Positions 1-12,170 of a stretch of DNA of 64,000 bases are shown one piece after another; the stretch's first letter is position 1; each line of letters starts with the position of its first letter. Below the pieces are notes generated by a model that was not told where the DNA came from, did not search any database, and saw nothing but the letters and a program-made list of their open reading frames with translations. Origin of the DNA: Temnopleurus reevesii (lineage: Eukaryota; Echinodermata; Echinoidea; Temnopleuroida; Temnopleuridae); assembly GCA_036244855.1 (NCBI GenBank), contig BQKZ01001729.1:15209-79208 (forward strand), in the 5' to 3' direction. A program made the translations under genes and the position numbers.

Positions 1-151
1 TTTTTTTTTTTTTTTTTTGCTCAGCCCCCCGGGGGCGCCAAATTTGAGGCAAGGAAATTTTTTATTTTGGTTGTCAGCTTAGCGGGGAGGGGCGGGGCGC
101 CAAATTTGGGCTCAGCCCCCCGGGTATGAAAATCCTAGGTGCGCGCCTGCA
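1..151 (-). repeat. GC-rich dispersed repeat end (GCGTAGCC type)
   Basis: After an 18-T run at the window edge the block GCTCAGCCCCCCGGG occurs twice (about 19 and 109), and GCGCCAAATTT also occurs twice. The block ends in GGTGCGCGCCTG, whose reverse complement begins CAGGCGCGCACC. Similar ends recur at about 31230 (CAGGCGCGCAGCCAGGG) and 50039 (GGCTACGCGCCTG), so this looks like one terminus of a dispersed element cut by the window edge. The class is not determined. Confidence 0.5.
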
Positions 152-464
152 TAAGGTTGTACGGATAGCCTTCTACATTCAATGACATGTATATTTTCCA
201 GTGTTGGGTTTTAAGTTGTGCCCAATGATTCAAAGACTTCAGAACGGTTTCAAATAAACTTAATTCGTACAAAAAGGCAGGTCGTGATTCTTATTCACGA
301 AAAGCCAGTAACGAATACCTGCAATAAAAAATATGCACAAGACTGGTGTTCGCATAAATGTTACTTCAATATTTGGGCAACTGACATGTGGTTTTTTTAT
401 CGTAATTTCCAGTTCACTCAGAGTGCGTAAATTTTTGTTCAGGTTTTGAAAAAATATCGTTAAG
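152..464. other. no feature seen
   Basis: Unique AT-rich sequence. Short open frames on both strands have no recognisable motif and no paired splice sites. Confidence 0.5.
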
Positions 465-600
465 TATATGTGTGTATGTAGGCTACGTGTATGTGTTTGT
501 GCGTGTGCGTTCGTGCGTATGTATATGTGCGTGCGCGCGTGTGTGTGTGTACGCATGTATGTGTGTTTGTTCGAATATGCGTGTTTTGTGCGTGTGTCTT
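465..600. repeat. GT-rich microsatellite-like block
   Basis: Interrupted (GT)n mixed with GCGT, GTAT and TTGT units on the plus strand. The Val/Cys-rich or Thr/His-rich frames over it are artefacts of the repeat. Confidence 0.9.
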
Positions 601-1523
601 AAGCATGTGTAATTTGTCAGGAAGATCTGTATTTCGCTTTTGTAAAGTATTGTTTCCGTCTGACAACGATATAGATATGAAAATTTAAATTTTCGAATGA
701 GATAGATCAGTAAATTTCAAAATCATAAAACCATGCACGCACGCATGGACTTAGCTCCAACACAAGCACATCCGCCAAAGAACAAATTTTGTAACAAATT
801 CGTGACATGATTCTGAGAAATAAGCCCCAAAACCTAATTTTATTTTATTGGTGTGCGTGCCAAATATAAAATGAATTGTCTTGATGCTTAAGGGGATAAT
901 CTGATTTAGATTCATCTCCCTATTTTTGCCATCCTTTAATCTGGACATGTTCCACATTGACAGCTCGACAAATTCTTTAGGAAATCTACAATTTGAAGCA
1001 ATCAAGAGTGTAATACCATTTTATACTCTTTCCATTGCGCATTTTGAGGAAGAAGAAAGTTCATCAACATCATTTGAACTGTTGTAATTTGGAGCAGGCG
1101 ACAAAGTGATGAATAAATCGTCAGGAGAAGGATAACGAGAGGCTATGCTCATCTAATCTCGGCTGCACACTCCTGGACTGAGATGTTATCGGTGCCTCGA
1201 AAGGTTCCTCTGAAAATGATCATCCATGAGATTTATCAATGTAGCTTTAAATATGAGAGAAAGAAATTGATTCGTATCTCGTGTTCATACTTCCTACATG
1301 CCGGGATGGTTTCCGAAAAATCATGTTTCTTTGATAATGGATTTCAATTTAGACTTAATCATCCGAAGTATCAAATCATTTTACATGAAATAGGAATCAC
1401 TACAGATGCACGAACAAACATATTAGAAGACAAATAAAAATATTAGAAAACGATGAAATCAATAGGGCTAAACATTTAGTCCATGTACTCTATACCAAGA
1501 TCACAATTTGAAATCATTCTTAC
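601..1523. other. intron downstream of the EGF exon; nothing recognised
   Basis: This stretch follows the donor site of the minus-strand EGF exon, so it is probably intronic. No further EGF-like or Cys-rich exon was found on the minus strand. The plus-strand frame 1183-1437 has no recognisable motif. Confidence 0.5.
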
Positions 1524-1877
1524 CTCGATTTCCTGTCGTGTACGTCACAGCGTAAGTCCTGGATCCAGTCGTGGCTGTTCCTGGTCTAACCCTTGATATA
1601 TAAGTCCTAGCAGACGTGGAGGATCCAGGCCGGATGTGGAATGTGGCAGTACTGGTCCCTGAAATTGGTCTCGTCGCTGTTATTCTGCTATAGCTACCGG
1701 ATCCTGGTCTAACGACTCCGGTGGACGTGGTACGAATGGAGCCTCCGGCTGTGGACCCAGATCCTGTTCTTACATAGGCCTGGTACTGACAGTAGGTACC
1801 AGCGTAGCCGGTGGAACACACGCAGATACCGGGCCGTAGACAGCGACCGCCATTTTGACATGGCGGTTGACATATTG
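1524..1877 (-). CDS. EGF-domain exon of a fibrillin/LTBP-like extracellular protein
   Basis: Internal exon of 354 bases. The acceptor is CCCATTTCAG/CAATATG (exon starts at 1877) and the donor is AATCGAG/GTAAGAAT (exon ends at 1524). Both flanking introns are phase 1, as is usual for EGF modules. It encodes one complete EGF-like domain at the start of the exon, with spacing C-x3-C-x5-C-x5-C-x-C-x8-C (PPCQNGGRC, ICVCSTGYAGTYC). About 85 residues rich in Ser, Thr, Gly and Arg follow, in which an RPG[S/T] motif recurs every 13-20 residues (VRTGSGS, VRPGSGS, TRPISG, IRPGSSTS, VRPGTAT). The linker is probably extracellular and could be O-glycosylated. The first codon is completed by the last base of exon 7907-7977, giving Pro in RCTI-P-ICQPPC. 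By family knowledge this order, CCPGW module then EGF, resembles the N-terminus of fibrillins and LTBPs. Other EGF matrix proteins remain possible. The reading as an exon is strong; the family name is moderate. Confidence 0.85.
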
Positions 1878-2844
1878 CTGAAATGGGAAATGATCAATTC
1901 ATTAATTCATTGATTGTATAAGGGTATTTTTCGAACATGGTTATACCCAAGCTTCTTGGGCTTGGTTTGAAAAAATCGACATAGTCTTTAAAATGATGCA
2001 AATACCCCCCCCCCCCCATAGTGCTCTCCAGGGTAGGGCAGTATCTTCGGAACACTTTCTTTTTCAATTTGCATAGGCAGCGTAGGTAATACGATTTATT
2101 AAATGCAATGTTCTTTCCATTCATAATCACGTAATTAGGCATACATAATGTGGTGTTCCTCAGGGAAGCCTCTTAAGACCATTTCTTTTTTTTTCGGTTC
2201 GTTTCAATGGCACGTTTATCGGTATAGAATCTGACTGCAATCTATCACACACGTAAAAGTAATCCTGGTAATAAAATTGATCAAATGCTACGTTTGCTCT
2301 ATTTATGATTACTAAATTATACATTCACCACTGTTCACCATGCAGCTTTTCTCAGGTACAACAATATAATCTGGCAGCAAGTTTCTGAAAGTATCGGTAT
2401 AACGAACTTTAACACAGGGGTTCATCATTTGTTGTTGTGGATGGATAAATAAGACCAGTCAAGAAGTAAATCAATGGGTTGGTAGTACCACGTACCAATG
2501 AAGCAATGTATAAAAATGGCAGACCATCATTTCTTAACACTAGCTTGCCGCATCAAAACAAAAATGCGCACCACAAATCCCGCAATTGCCTCCTAATCTC
2601 GCTGTGTTGCATTTATTCAAACTTCATTTTACAAGCTGCTTTTCAGTAATGCCGCAATCAATGTCATAAAAAAACAAAGTCATAAAATAAAAGTAAAGTA
2701 ATAATACTTTGACAACATCTTGAACATTAACCCTTTAAATAATCTAAGCAATAAAATGAAGACATGTTATACCGATTCCAAGCAACATGAGCAACTTAAA
2801 GCCAAGACAGACTCAATCTAGGGTTTCGAGAAAAGAACCGAAGC
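1878..2844. other. intron, mostly unique
   Basis: Intron between the EGF exon and the CCPGW exon. It contains a 12-base C run at about 2007-2019 and AT-rich unique sequence; nothing else was recognised. Confidence 0.6.
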
Positions 2845-3201
2845 ACGGAAAGAGGCCAGGCTGGCGTGCAATATGCCAAACAGATGGGTTTAGGTTCAAA
2901 CCCTCTGGGACACCATGTATTTCATCAGGTGTCGATGTTGCGTCGAGTGTATGTATCGTGATTGATTACAAAATGTTCCGCAGTTCATGTTTGTCGGTTC
3001 GTATTTTGATACATGTCCAACATATGTCTTTATATTTATTTTTGCACCGCCATGCTATTCTACAACCTAGGCCTTGTTAGGATGTCCTTTACATCAACCA
3101 ATCCCTTAAATTGTCTTATCGTGAAATGTGTAGGATTTTCATTTACACAAGCAAAATACGTGCGCTATATAAATTGCATCTATTATTATTATTATTATTA
3201 A
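2845..3201 (+). mobile_element. probable tRNA-derived SINE
   Basis: A B-box-like GGTTCAAACCC lies at 2893-2903. The other end reads GTGCGCTATATAAATTGCAT followed by (ATT)n up to 3200, the tail shared by SINE copies elsewhere in the window. The tRNA-like A box is weak, so the left boundary is approximate. It lies inside the intron, in antisense orientation to the host gene. Confidence 0.6.
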
Positions 3202-4689
3202 ATTGCCTTCAATTTCCTGTCTTTCACATTAATTATTTAAAAAAAAACCGATGAAAATATCTTAACTACCATCGACATTATGTTATTAAACTGGCATTTG
3301 CTGAACGATAAAATATAGTATCGGATGAGGGAGTATTCACAGAGGATGACTCGAAAAAAAAGACACTTGCGTTCTCATGAAAAAGGGGGTTCAAAACGCA
3401 AACTTTTTGCGCACGAGAAAATTTGGAAAAGCAGGGTGGGGGAATGGTTCCCTTGCATTGCTCAAGAACAATGCAAGAAAGGTGTCCAATGAACTTATTA
3501 GGGAATCTTTAAGATTTCCCAATGCGGGACAACTTTATGAACCGCCTTTTCGGAAGAGTTTCGAATCATTGATACAATGATCGATAGCACCGTCAAATAT
3601 AATGTCGTGATATTTCAAAGAATACACTGAGGAGGATATAATCTTACTTTCGATGGGTATCTGTCGCACTCAAGTTGAAATTTGAGAAATACTGCATTTA
3701 ACCTCTTGATCTGAATGATAGAACGTGCCTAGTAAGTATGGACAAATTTCGGTATCGTTAGAGGAAGAAGTTTCGATTTGTATTGTAAGCACATGGATAA
3801 TATGACTATCAAGTTTTGATAATGTAAGTTTCGTGAAGAGAATTAAGATTCATGAAGAGAATTCGGAATTTCACAAGGGGCTTACGTAAATGTTTGAAAC
3901 CTGTGTACACAAATACGAAGCTATAATCTTAATGTATCAGCATCAATCATTTTCACTTCAGTGATGCAATGGATAATTATACTAAATTTATATTTGGTTG
4001 ATATTCTAAGTTTTGTTTCCCCTTTGTGTTCCCGCTCCTGGATGAAATCAATTATACTTATTTTCTACTCAGAATTCATCCTTTTAAAACATTCAATTAA
4101 CAAATGGTGCATCAATTTCCAGTAATCTTTTCAGACCATCATTTATCTACGTCCACCCCTCTTCATAATCGAATTTATCAGCGACACCTACGAGACAAGT
4201 CCGTCCGTTCCTCAGTACTATAAGTAATGTTAAGACTTTGAAACATTTACCATCATTTATCAAATATAAACCTTCACTTTCCCGGAAAGAAATAGATCCC
4301 CTAATGTTGATCGGTATACGTGGGGCTAATATGTTTTTGAAAAATTAGAATACGTTTCGTCACCCACACTCATCCCATAATCCGATGAACAATCCGTCAT
4401 GGAAAACAAGAGCACTGTCAACGACCGCCTAAACACAATTTTCCTGAACATGACAGCATCATGAAATGTTCTGATCCTTTCTCAAATAGTTTAATCAGCT
4501 CCTGCTCTGCAATTTCTTGTTTGTAATCATCATCATCATTTCGTAAATTGTATTTGATCCAAATACGTGATCGCTTAGGTTACTTCGGCAGCCGCTGGTG
4601 GCCTTTCAAGACATGTGAAAATTGAGGAAACCCGACTTCCTAAGACCTGGCATTTCCGGTATCAAAACGGATGGGGTTACTTCGGAGAA
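3202..4689. other. intron, nothing recognised
   Basis: AT-rich unique sequence. A short plus-strand frame at 3377-3580 carries no recognisable domain. Confidence 0.5.
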
Positions 4690-5470
4690 TAATAACTAAG
4701 AAAGGCATGAGTTCTTCTGGTGGGGCAATGGAAACTTTGAAAATCTTCAAAAACAAAAATTTGAGAACATTCAAGACTAAATAAACAAGGAAACTACGCC
4801 AAAAGAATGTTCTGGATAAGGACAAGGTCAAGTCGAACCAATATGTTAACATTCTTGCAGGGTGGCAATGAAAACTTTGAAGGAAGCTGTTACGAAATTC
4901 CGTCACATTCAAAGCCACCCCAAACACATCGCAACGAGTCTACCTTACACTTGTCCATGGGAAAAGGTTATAAAGTCAAACCAAGGTTTTGTTCCATTTT
5001 TCTAAATAGTAAAATGGTGCTAAATTTCTTTAAATTTTGCCATTTGAAGTTTGACGAATGTTGTCACAAAATTACGTCACATCTATGCCAACCCGAAAAA
5101 AGCAAGTCTAACTTGGACTTATTTCAAGGGAGAGGTCGAGTCAAACTAGCGTGTAGACCATCTCAAAGAATTAAACATTTTGAATTTATCGCAGTGTGCC
5201 GAGGAAAACTTTTGAGGAAAGGTGCTACAAAAAGTCAAAATTCTTTCACATTCAAACCTTGTCAAGTGTACCTTGAATTTTCAATATAGGACAATGTCAA
5301 ATCAAACTAGCCTTTACGACATCTTTAAACAAATGATTTGACGAAAGGTGCTACAGAATTCCGTCACATTCAAACCTTAGCAAGTCTACCTTGGAATTTC
5401 AATATAGGAAAGGGTCAAGTTAAACTAGCGTTTACGCCATCTTTAAAAGAGGTTTCGATCTTAAGTAGAC
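4690..5470. repeat. degenerate tandem repeat, unit about 150-200 bases
   Basis: Four to five diverged copies share the ordered blocks GAATTCCGTCACATTCAAA, AAGTCTACCTTGGA, GGTCAAGTTAAACTAGCG and TTTACGCCATCTTTAAA. Clear copies start near 4860, 5060, 5205 and 5335. The long plus-strand frame 4807-5289 runs through this array and reflects it, so it is not called a gene. Confidence 0.75.
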
Positions 5471-7906
5471 ACTGGGGATTTAGGGGTTATGTCTGGCACG
5501 CGAGCCCCAGAGATAACGGCGATGAAATTAAAGACGAACATCCCTTCCTTCGTCTGTCTGCCAGTCACACTTCATACTTCTCAGGAGCAGATTGATTGCA
5601 TCTAAAAGTACCGTTCACACCCCGACCTTGGGTTGTGTTCACACTGAAATTATAATTCCCTTCCATCCTAATATTTTCCTGAAATAACTGTTCCGTCTAA
5701 ATAACTATCAACACTTCGGTCGTGAGCGCTATTTTCGTGTTTACGCTTAAGTTTCGATTCAGTTTCGTTTTAATATCTGGTTTGAATAAATTTGGGGGTG
5801 TGTTCAGTATGCCTCTTGACTATTTGCCTTTTACAATTTATCTATGGTAACCCAAAGGCCGTGGGTTCGAATCCTACCTGGATGCTGTAATATTTTGTTT
5901 CTCGGTCCATTCCATAGCAAAAGCATGTGTTATCCCATCATTGGATTGGAGACAATTTAATAATTTTCTTTGTAATTTCATTTTGTTTATCTATTTATCT
6001 CTTTTCCTTATTCTACACCAACAATATCGAAGTTTAAAAAAAAAAACTAAATCAAGAGCATGTGTTATTCCATCATGTGTTCGAGACAATTTAATACATT
6101 TCTTGGCATTTTCATTTTCTTTATCTATCCATCTCTTTTGATGGATCTATTTTTTTCTTAACGATTGTGATAATTGTTACACATCATTCTTTTGTAAAAA
6201 TCCTAATAGGCTCAGCTTCCTACCATAACACAATAAAGATATTTCAGGGATGGAAAGACTATATCATGACTAATATCTTTATCTCTTTTATTCATTCTTA
6301 CTGAGTATGTGTAAAGTATTTATGATAAAGCGTCAAGTCCTTGCCCCTTTCTTAGAATAGTCAACAGACAAATTCAACTGATTGCATCTTTTTACCATCA
6401 CCAATCCATCAACGGGAAGAGAAACCTCCCTAAAAAGACGGATTTCTGGTTAATGCAGGTGAGATATCCCAAGCGATTCAAGGAGGATTTGTCGAGGAAT
6501 GAACCGAGTGTCACTGATGGATCAAGTCTTCAAGAAATAGTTCATCTTAGACATGGAGGATGCTGCCAGAAAAATCATATCCATGTCGGATCAGAGAGAA
6601 AGGAGACAAAACGACAATGCTTATCTGAGGGAATAGACGCTAAGCAAATGCAGTATTGTCTTTGAAGAATTGGACAGAAGTTCGGCTAAAACTGTGCCCC
6701 CACCCAATTAACGCCGTGATTACCTCTGAAAACATGCATTTGTGCCCCCACCCACACATTTTCGGTCCTTTTTTGGATGAAAGGGGCCTAACGTGAGTTA
6801 GGGACCCTTTTTTTGCTTGTCTATCGGCGTGCCAGAATACCAAAACATCGCCGCCAAACCTCCAACATAATGGACAATTTTGGATCCCAACCAGTATTTT
6901 GACTAACATTGGTTGAAGCCTAATTTTTTTTCCGCCAAGTAAAAAATAGACCCAGAAGTTTGTACCTTTTTAATCGATATTTGTATGGATAATATGCCGC
7001 ACAACTGTTAAAAAGTGGGTTAAAAGCCATTCCCACAACAACCACCAAGTCAATAAAAAGTTTCCTGGACATATTGAATGAGCACAAGTCGAGAAAATTT
7101 ACTTATGTTAAATAGAGATAAGTGTCATCTGTCCATTTTGGTGATTATGACAGAACTTTCACTCGCCCCAGATCAAGAAAGGAACATTACCTAATGTTGC
7201 ATATGTTTTTTGGCTTATTGTTGAGTTTGGAAGCTCATTCGGAAAGGGTTGAACATATGGGATATGTTGCGTTCAATCTATAAAGACACATTGTTCCATT
7301 CGTCAAAAATCTCATCTCATACTCTCCTCAAGTGATAGCCTCAAAGACTTTGTTGTGAACATTTCTAGGCAGCCGTAAGTACACTAAATAATAATTTGAT
7401 TGATAAGTAAATGCATTCAAACTTTTACCATTTGTTAAACTTACCCCAAAAGTTCAGTGTAACATATCGGACACACACATAAAATTTATCAAAATACTTG
7501 ACGCATTTCATTCAATCGTAACTTCGAAAAGTTGAACACAATCGCAAGTAGTCTTATAATTGTTGATTGATGGTGATAGTTGTTTTCTCATAGGTTTTCC
7601 CAGGCAACTTCATCAAAATGTCATTCGATTCAACTTAACATCGTTCAAGTCAGAAAAATTAGAATCATCTGAGAGATTAATACTTTATTACCTAATGCTA
7701 AATTGAGTAATTGTCTTTCAAAATTGGATTATACACGAGATTTAAAGGAATTATGTAAAACCAATTTGAATGAAATATAGAGGAAAGGAACCATGGTATA
7801 AAAGCTAATTTACGAAGGGCTGTCGAATCCGAACATTCATTTGTTGATTTGATTGCAACTCTGATAAAATTGGCCGGGAAAACGGATAATGACATGTCAA
7901 ACTTAC
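5471..7906. other. intron with scattered low-complexity sequence
   Basis: Mostly unique. It contains a tRNA-like SINE head (listed separately) and a repeated segment GTGCCCCCACCCA at about 6695 and 6750. A short inverted pair GGGGCCTAAC/GTTAGGGACCC lies at about 6783-6808. No exon was recognised. Confidence 0.5.
5850..5885 (+). repeat. tRNA-like SINE head fragment
   Basis: GTGGGTTCGAATCCTACC contains a perfect B-box core, GGTTCGAATCC (5864-5874), without a full cloverleaf. It is read as a truncated SINE rather than a tRNA gene. Confidence 0.45.
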
Positions 7907-7977
7907 GTATTGTGCATCTTCCTGTATATGCATTGAGTTGCCAACCTGGACAGCACGTTGATTTGCACACGTTCGGC
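7907..7977 (-). CDS. CCPGW-module exon of the same fibrillin/LTBP-like gene
   Basis: A 71-base internal exon with excellent splice sites: a long pyrimidine tract ending TCTTTTCTGTAG before 7977, and AATAC/GTAAGTTT after 7907. It encodes (R)PNVCKSTCCPGW followed by QLNAYTGRCTI. It begins with the third base of a codon and ends with the first base of the next, and that base completes the Pro codon of exon 1524-1877. By family knowledge, PNVC...CCPGW immediately before an EGF domain is typical of the unique N-terminal module of fibrillins and occurs in related matrix proteins. The version here is shorter than the vertebrate fibrillin module as I know it. The product is expected to be secreted and part of the extracellular matrix. 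The 6 kb intron between the two exons needs no intermediate exon. Confidence 0.85.
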
Positions 7978-9305
7978 CTACAGAAAAGAGAGAAAAAAAA
8001 TTTAGTTGCAAAATGTTGTTTTGATAATGAAAAATAGACAAGCAAACTGATTAAAAACAAATGGTTGTATATGTCAAGTACATCTGAAAAAAAAATTCAC
8101 TTAAAATATAAAAAAAACATCACATAAGGATCTGATTATGGAGTAAGTTCATTTTTTTTCCCGAAACCATCTAGACTAAATTTGTTGAATTACGTCGGAC
8201 CCTTTAGATACGTTATATGCGCAAATTAGCACCCACTTTTCCTGGTGTATTTGAATACAGTGTAACGCATCTTAACAACTTTCACATTCATTTCTCATCA
8301 TACTGTACAGTCACCATCAAAAGTTCAATTAATGTTACGATGTAACAACTTCATATAAACTTTGATTCAACTTTTGACTCGTCTTTCCCCCTCCTCCTGA
8401 GGTATATAATTACTCCTGATCAAGTATCTCCGCCCTATTTCACCTCTTCATCACTTCCCTATCAAGAACATCTTTTATTTATTTCCTTCCCCATAATTCA
8501 TCCCCTCGGTGCTGCTGATTTTTTTGTAAAGATTTAGTGTAATAATGCCCTTTTCGATTCTGGATTGATTGAGAAAATGGTACCTAAATCCCAACCAAAT
8601 TATTTAGATATATTTAATGAGGTAAAATAATGCTGAATTTTCAGAGGGATTCAGTAAGAATAATGAGTTTCTTTCATTTCGGTCGGTATTGATTGAGAGA
8701 ATTGCACCTAGAATACAACTAAAATCTAGCGCAATCGATGAACAGATTTGACCAGAAAAAGCAGCCTGTTCTCAGAAGAACAGCCTTATGCAGTTATGGC
8801 TGAGAAAGGTGTTCCACCCCATGTGTGGCAAATAAAAAAAACCTAGTCAAATTAGCTAGGTGGGCAGAAGTCCAGTTGAGGGCTCCATGTTCTAATACCG
8901 CCTCTTGACACAGAACTCTGTGCCTGAGTCCAACCTCTTTAGATGACTGACCAATCAGGAGGCAAGAAACTTATGACAGAAACAAGTATTTACTAGTATT
9001 ATGAAAGGAATAAGTTGAAAAAGGTGGGGGAGAAGATGAGAGCAAAGCTGAAGTTAAAGTTCATTCTAGGAGAGCTTAGGATCCGTTTCTGAATTGCATT
9101 TGATCACATTTTATGCGAGAGGACCTATAGAAAGATTTGAAAATTAGTTCACATCAGTCGGCAATTAACCGCTGTCACTCGTCGCTGTGCGGAACTCACT
9201 TCGCTCTTCCGAAAGAGCTATTTCCGACACGCCAAGTTCTCACCCAAATCATGAAGGCTCAAATGTAATCCTGTAAAACAGCTCAGTGCCCTTTTGAGAG
9301 CATGT
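7978..9305. other. intron or upstream region, nothing recognised
   Basis: AT-rich unique sequence. No splice-bounded open frame was recognised. Confidence 0.5.
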
Positions 9306-9615
9306 ACTGTGAGCAGAAGGGACAAAAAGCAACGTGAAAAAGCATTTAAAATAGCTAGAAGGATAGAAAGGAATGGAGAGCTATGGTTAGAAGATCCTCT
9401 GCTGCGCCCCGACGGATCCCAAATCTAAGGGATAGGTAGAAGGTGAACAGGATCATGAGGATGGACGCATATGAAATTTCCATATTTCTTATTCTGAGGG
9501 AAAATGTTAAACAAGAGTCGCACTTGTGACTTTCTCATGTGATCATGAAGCTAATGTGAATGCTTAAATAGGGTTGTTTACTTTATCCCAGTCATTTGTC
9601 CCTTCTGCTCACAGT
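9306..9615. mobile_element. MITE-like element, family C copy 1
   Basis: Terminal inverted repeats ACTGTGAGCAGAAGGGAC (9306) and GTCCCTTCTGCTCACAGT (ending 9615) bound about 310 bases with no coding capacity. The same ends bound elements at 11919, 43772 and 57602. The transposase family is unknown. Confidence 0.8.
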
Positions 9616-10624
9616 GATGGACGACAGAAGCAGAACAGCAATCATGCCAATGTTCACGCTTTTCCTCCAAATCCATGGAGATCAACGATTTATTTTGGGG
9701 ATGAAGGGAGGGGGATATCTTGGTAACAGGCTACTCCTCATGGGGGCATTGCCCTAGCCTGCCTGCTCCGGTTAGGTTCCGAACCTCGCAGAATATCGGA
9801 TAAATGATATATTTAAAAAGATAATGCGAACCGCCATCTTTGAGGGTTCTTCAAAGACGCAAAAAGAGAACTAATTGGTCATCACGAATTAGAATGATCA
9901 CTGGTTTTACAAGGATCATTTCTGGTTGAGGATTTTTTAAAGTAATGAACCTAATTACAACTAAAAACCAAACATTTTTTAAAGGGGTTCATCAGGAATC
10001 ATTAAGTGTTAGGGTTTAAAGAACTATATCCAAAGACGATTCTTTAAGAAAAACGTTTCTCTAAGAAAATCCTTTTCCGTTTTGAAGAAGACAAGATATG
10101 AGCTCAATATGCAACCTGTTCCAAAACTTCTTTATCATGATTTCCCTTTCCTTTTCTCCTTTTTTGTAAAATACATTTTTGTCAAATCTACTTGAAAGAA
10201 TATAGTCATGGTTGACTGCATCCAGCTAGGAATTAAAGGAAAGTGGGGAAAATTATGAGGCTTGACAAATTTCCAAATCTCACATCTTTCTTCCATACTG
10301 GATGATTCGAGATATGAAAGTGCTGACAGATTCAGAATTTTTCACAACTGAAAAGTAAGAATCAAATGTATCAATTTTTTTTTAAAAGAATACCAGATTT
10401 ATTTTATTTTCTTGTAAAAGAATTTCATTTCACAAGGGGTCTATTTCGAGCATTTTTAAATAGAATAACATATTCAAATAAAAAGGCTTTTTTGATAAGA
10501 TTAAAAATGGTCTTCACATCCTCTTTAATAATGCTTTTTTGATAATCTAAAAAAGATGACTGTTTGGGATGTTTAGAACCATTCAAGGACCTTTAAAGGT
10601 AAAACGTTCCAAATCATGCGTTTT
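9616..10624. other. nothing recognised
   Basis: Unique AT-rich sequence with several A-rich and T-rich runs. No element boundaries were seen. Confidence 0.5.
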
Positions 10625-10778
10625 GGTCCACAAAGTTGTTCATTGAGGTACTCACGACTCTACGAACGACAGATGACCCTTTCCTGCATCCCTGGTGCTA
10701 AATCGCACCTGCAAAAGGGTCACCAGTCGTTCGTAAAATCGTGATGCGTAGATCTATCTACAGCTTTATGAAACACAT
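10625..10778. mobile_element. MITE-like element, family A copy 1
   Basis: Inverted arms carry ACTCTACGAACGACAGATGA and GGGTCACCAGTCGTTCGTA, and the right end is CAGCTTTATGAAACACA. The left terminus is more diverged than the right. Confidence 0.75.
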
Positions 10779-11279
10779 TACTGGACACAAATAGAACCCT
10801 TTAAGAAATTGTGTCTACGGTCTATGACGTGCTAAAGACGCTTGCTCACGCCTTTACTACCGACACCAATGCTCTGTGTTTATATTGGTGACATCGTAAT
10901 GTTTGTTACCTTAACAAATCGCTCATTTGATGACATCAGTCTACATCAATAACGATATGAAAGAGCAACAACGTCTGTCAGGGTATGATTATGATGTAAT
11001 GTGGTTAAATGGTGGGTTAGGCTCTCTAATATGAATAATAATTTACCAAATGTATAAAGCGCTTATCACAAAAAAAAACATGAGCAGTAGGAATCATCCA
11101 TCAGACCTATTATTATCTTGAAATGTGATGCAACATATCACTAAAATTTATGATTATATGAATGAACGCATACATGGCATTTTTACATTATCAAAATGCT
11201 TTCTATACATCAGAAATTGAAAAAAAATATAGCTCTTTAGAAAATGCGTATAAAATTTGTATGCATATGCTGATATGAC
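10779..11279. other. unique sequence with a SINE tail remnant
   Basis: At 11029-11072, AATAATAATTTACC followed by ATAAAGCGCTTATCAC is the minus-strand tail of the window's SINE family. The rest shows nothing. Confidence 0.5.
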
Positions 11280-11368
11280 CCTGAAAAAATGCACATTCAC
11301 GCGCAGACACCGCACACACATATGTAAACACACTCATTAACACGCAGCCACTCACACAAATACTCGCA

Positions 11369-11406
<38 letters not shown>

Positions 11407-11525
11407 ACCAACAACAACAATAACGCCAGTCTACCACCATTATTACGCAGCCCACAATCACAAAACGCACAAGCAAACACGACCAATTTTACGACACACT
11501 TACACACTTTACACACACACACACA
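11280..11525. repeat. CA-rich microsatellite block
   Basis: A pure (CA)n run at about 11370-11403, flanked by interrupted CACACA units up to 11525. Confidence 0.9.
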
Positions 11526-11918
11526 TGCTCGCAATATTTTGTCATATCATTGTGCTTCCTGAACACGCTCCTGTTACTTGACATCCATTTTTGTCTGCGC
11601 TTTTTACAAAAAAAGGCGCCAAAGACATAATGAATAATCCTCTAAATCGAGGTTGGTAACTGTCAAGACACTCCCAACCACCTCATGGATTCAAACAGAC
11701 GACCAAGTGGATGGAAAAGAACATGTTTGTTCGCACAAGTCAATGACCTTACTGTGTGGGTGTGTAAAACGTTTTATTGAATCAACATGGCAGATTTTGA
11801 CATGAATGGCCCCTTTCACTTCAAACCACGTGCTATTAAACGTTACAAAATGTCATGTTTCAGTTTCAACCTTGTCTTGACATCTTGTAACTTCCAGTTG
11901 ACTGTTACACTTCAGTCA
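11526..11918. other. nothing recognised
   Basis: Unique sequence between a microsatellite and a family C element. Confidence 0.45.
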
Positions 11919-12170
11919 GCACTGTGAACAGAAGGAGAAATGAGTCGGACAAACTAGGCACATCTAGGTCATGCAGTCACAATAGTTTTCACATACAAAC
12001 GAAGGTGAGATCCCCTGTTTATTCACTGAATAGGTGCGACTTCTGTTCTACATTCCTGGGCAGAATAAGCGGGAAGGGAATTCTCTTGACGTGCCTCTAT
12101 TCCTACTGCAAATGCCTCAATTGACATCTTTGGCTGTGTCCTGTTCATTTCTCGTTTCCGCTCACAGTGC
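11919..12170. mobile_element. MITE-like element, family C copy 2
   Basis: Ends GCACTGTGAACAGAAGGAGA and CGTTTCCGCTCACAGTGC. The 252-base length almost matches the 254-base copy at 43772. An internal block TTTATTCACTGAATAGGTGCG is shared with the copies at 43772 and 57602. Short frames over it are not genes. Confidence 0.8.

Noticed and set aside
4807..5289. 160-codon plus-strand frame
   Set aside because: It coincides with the degenerate tandem repeat, has no recognisable domain and repeats its own blocks.
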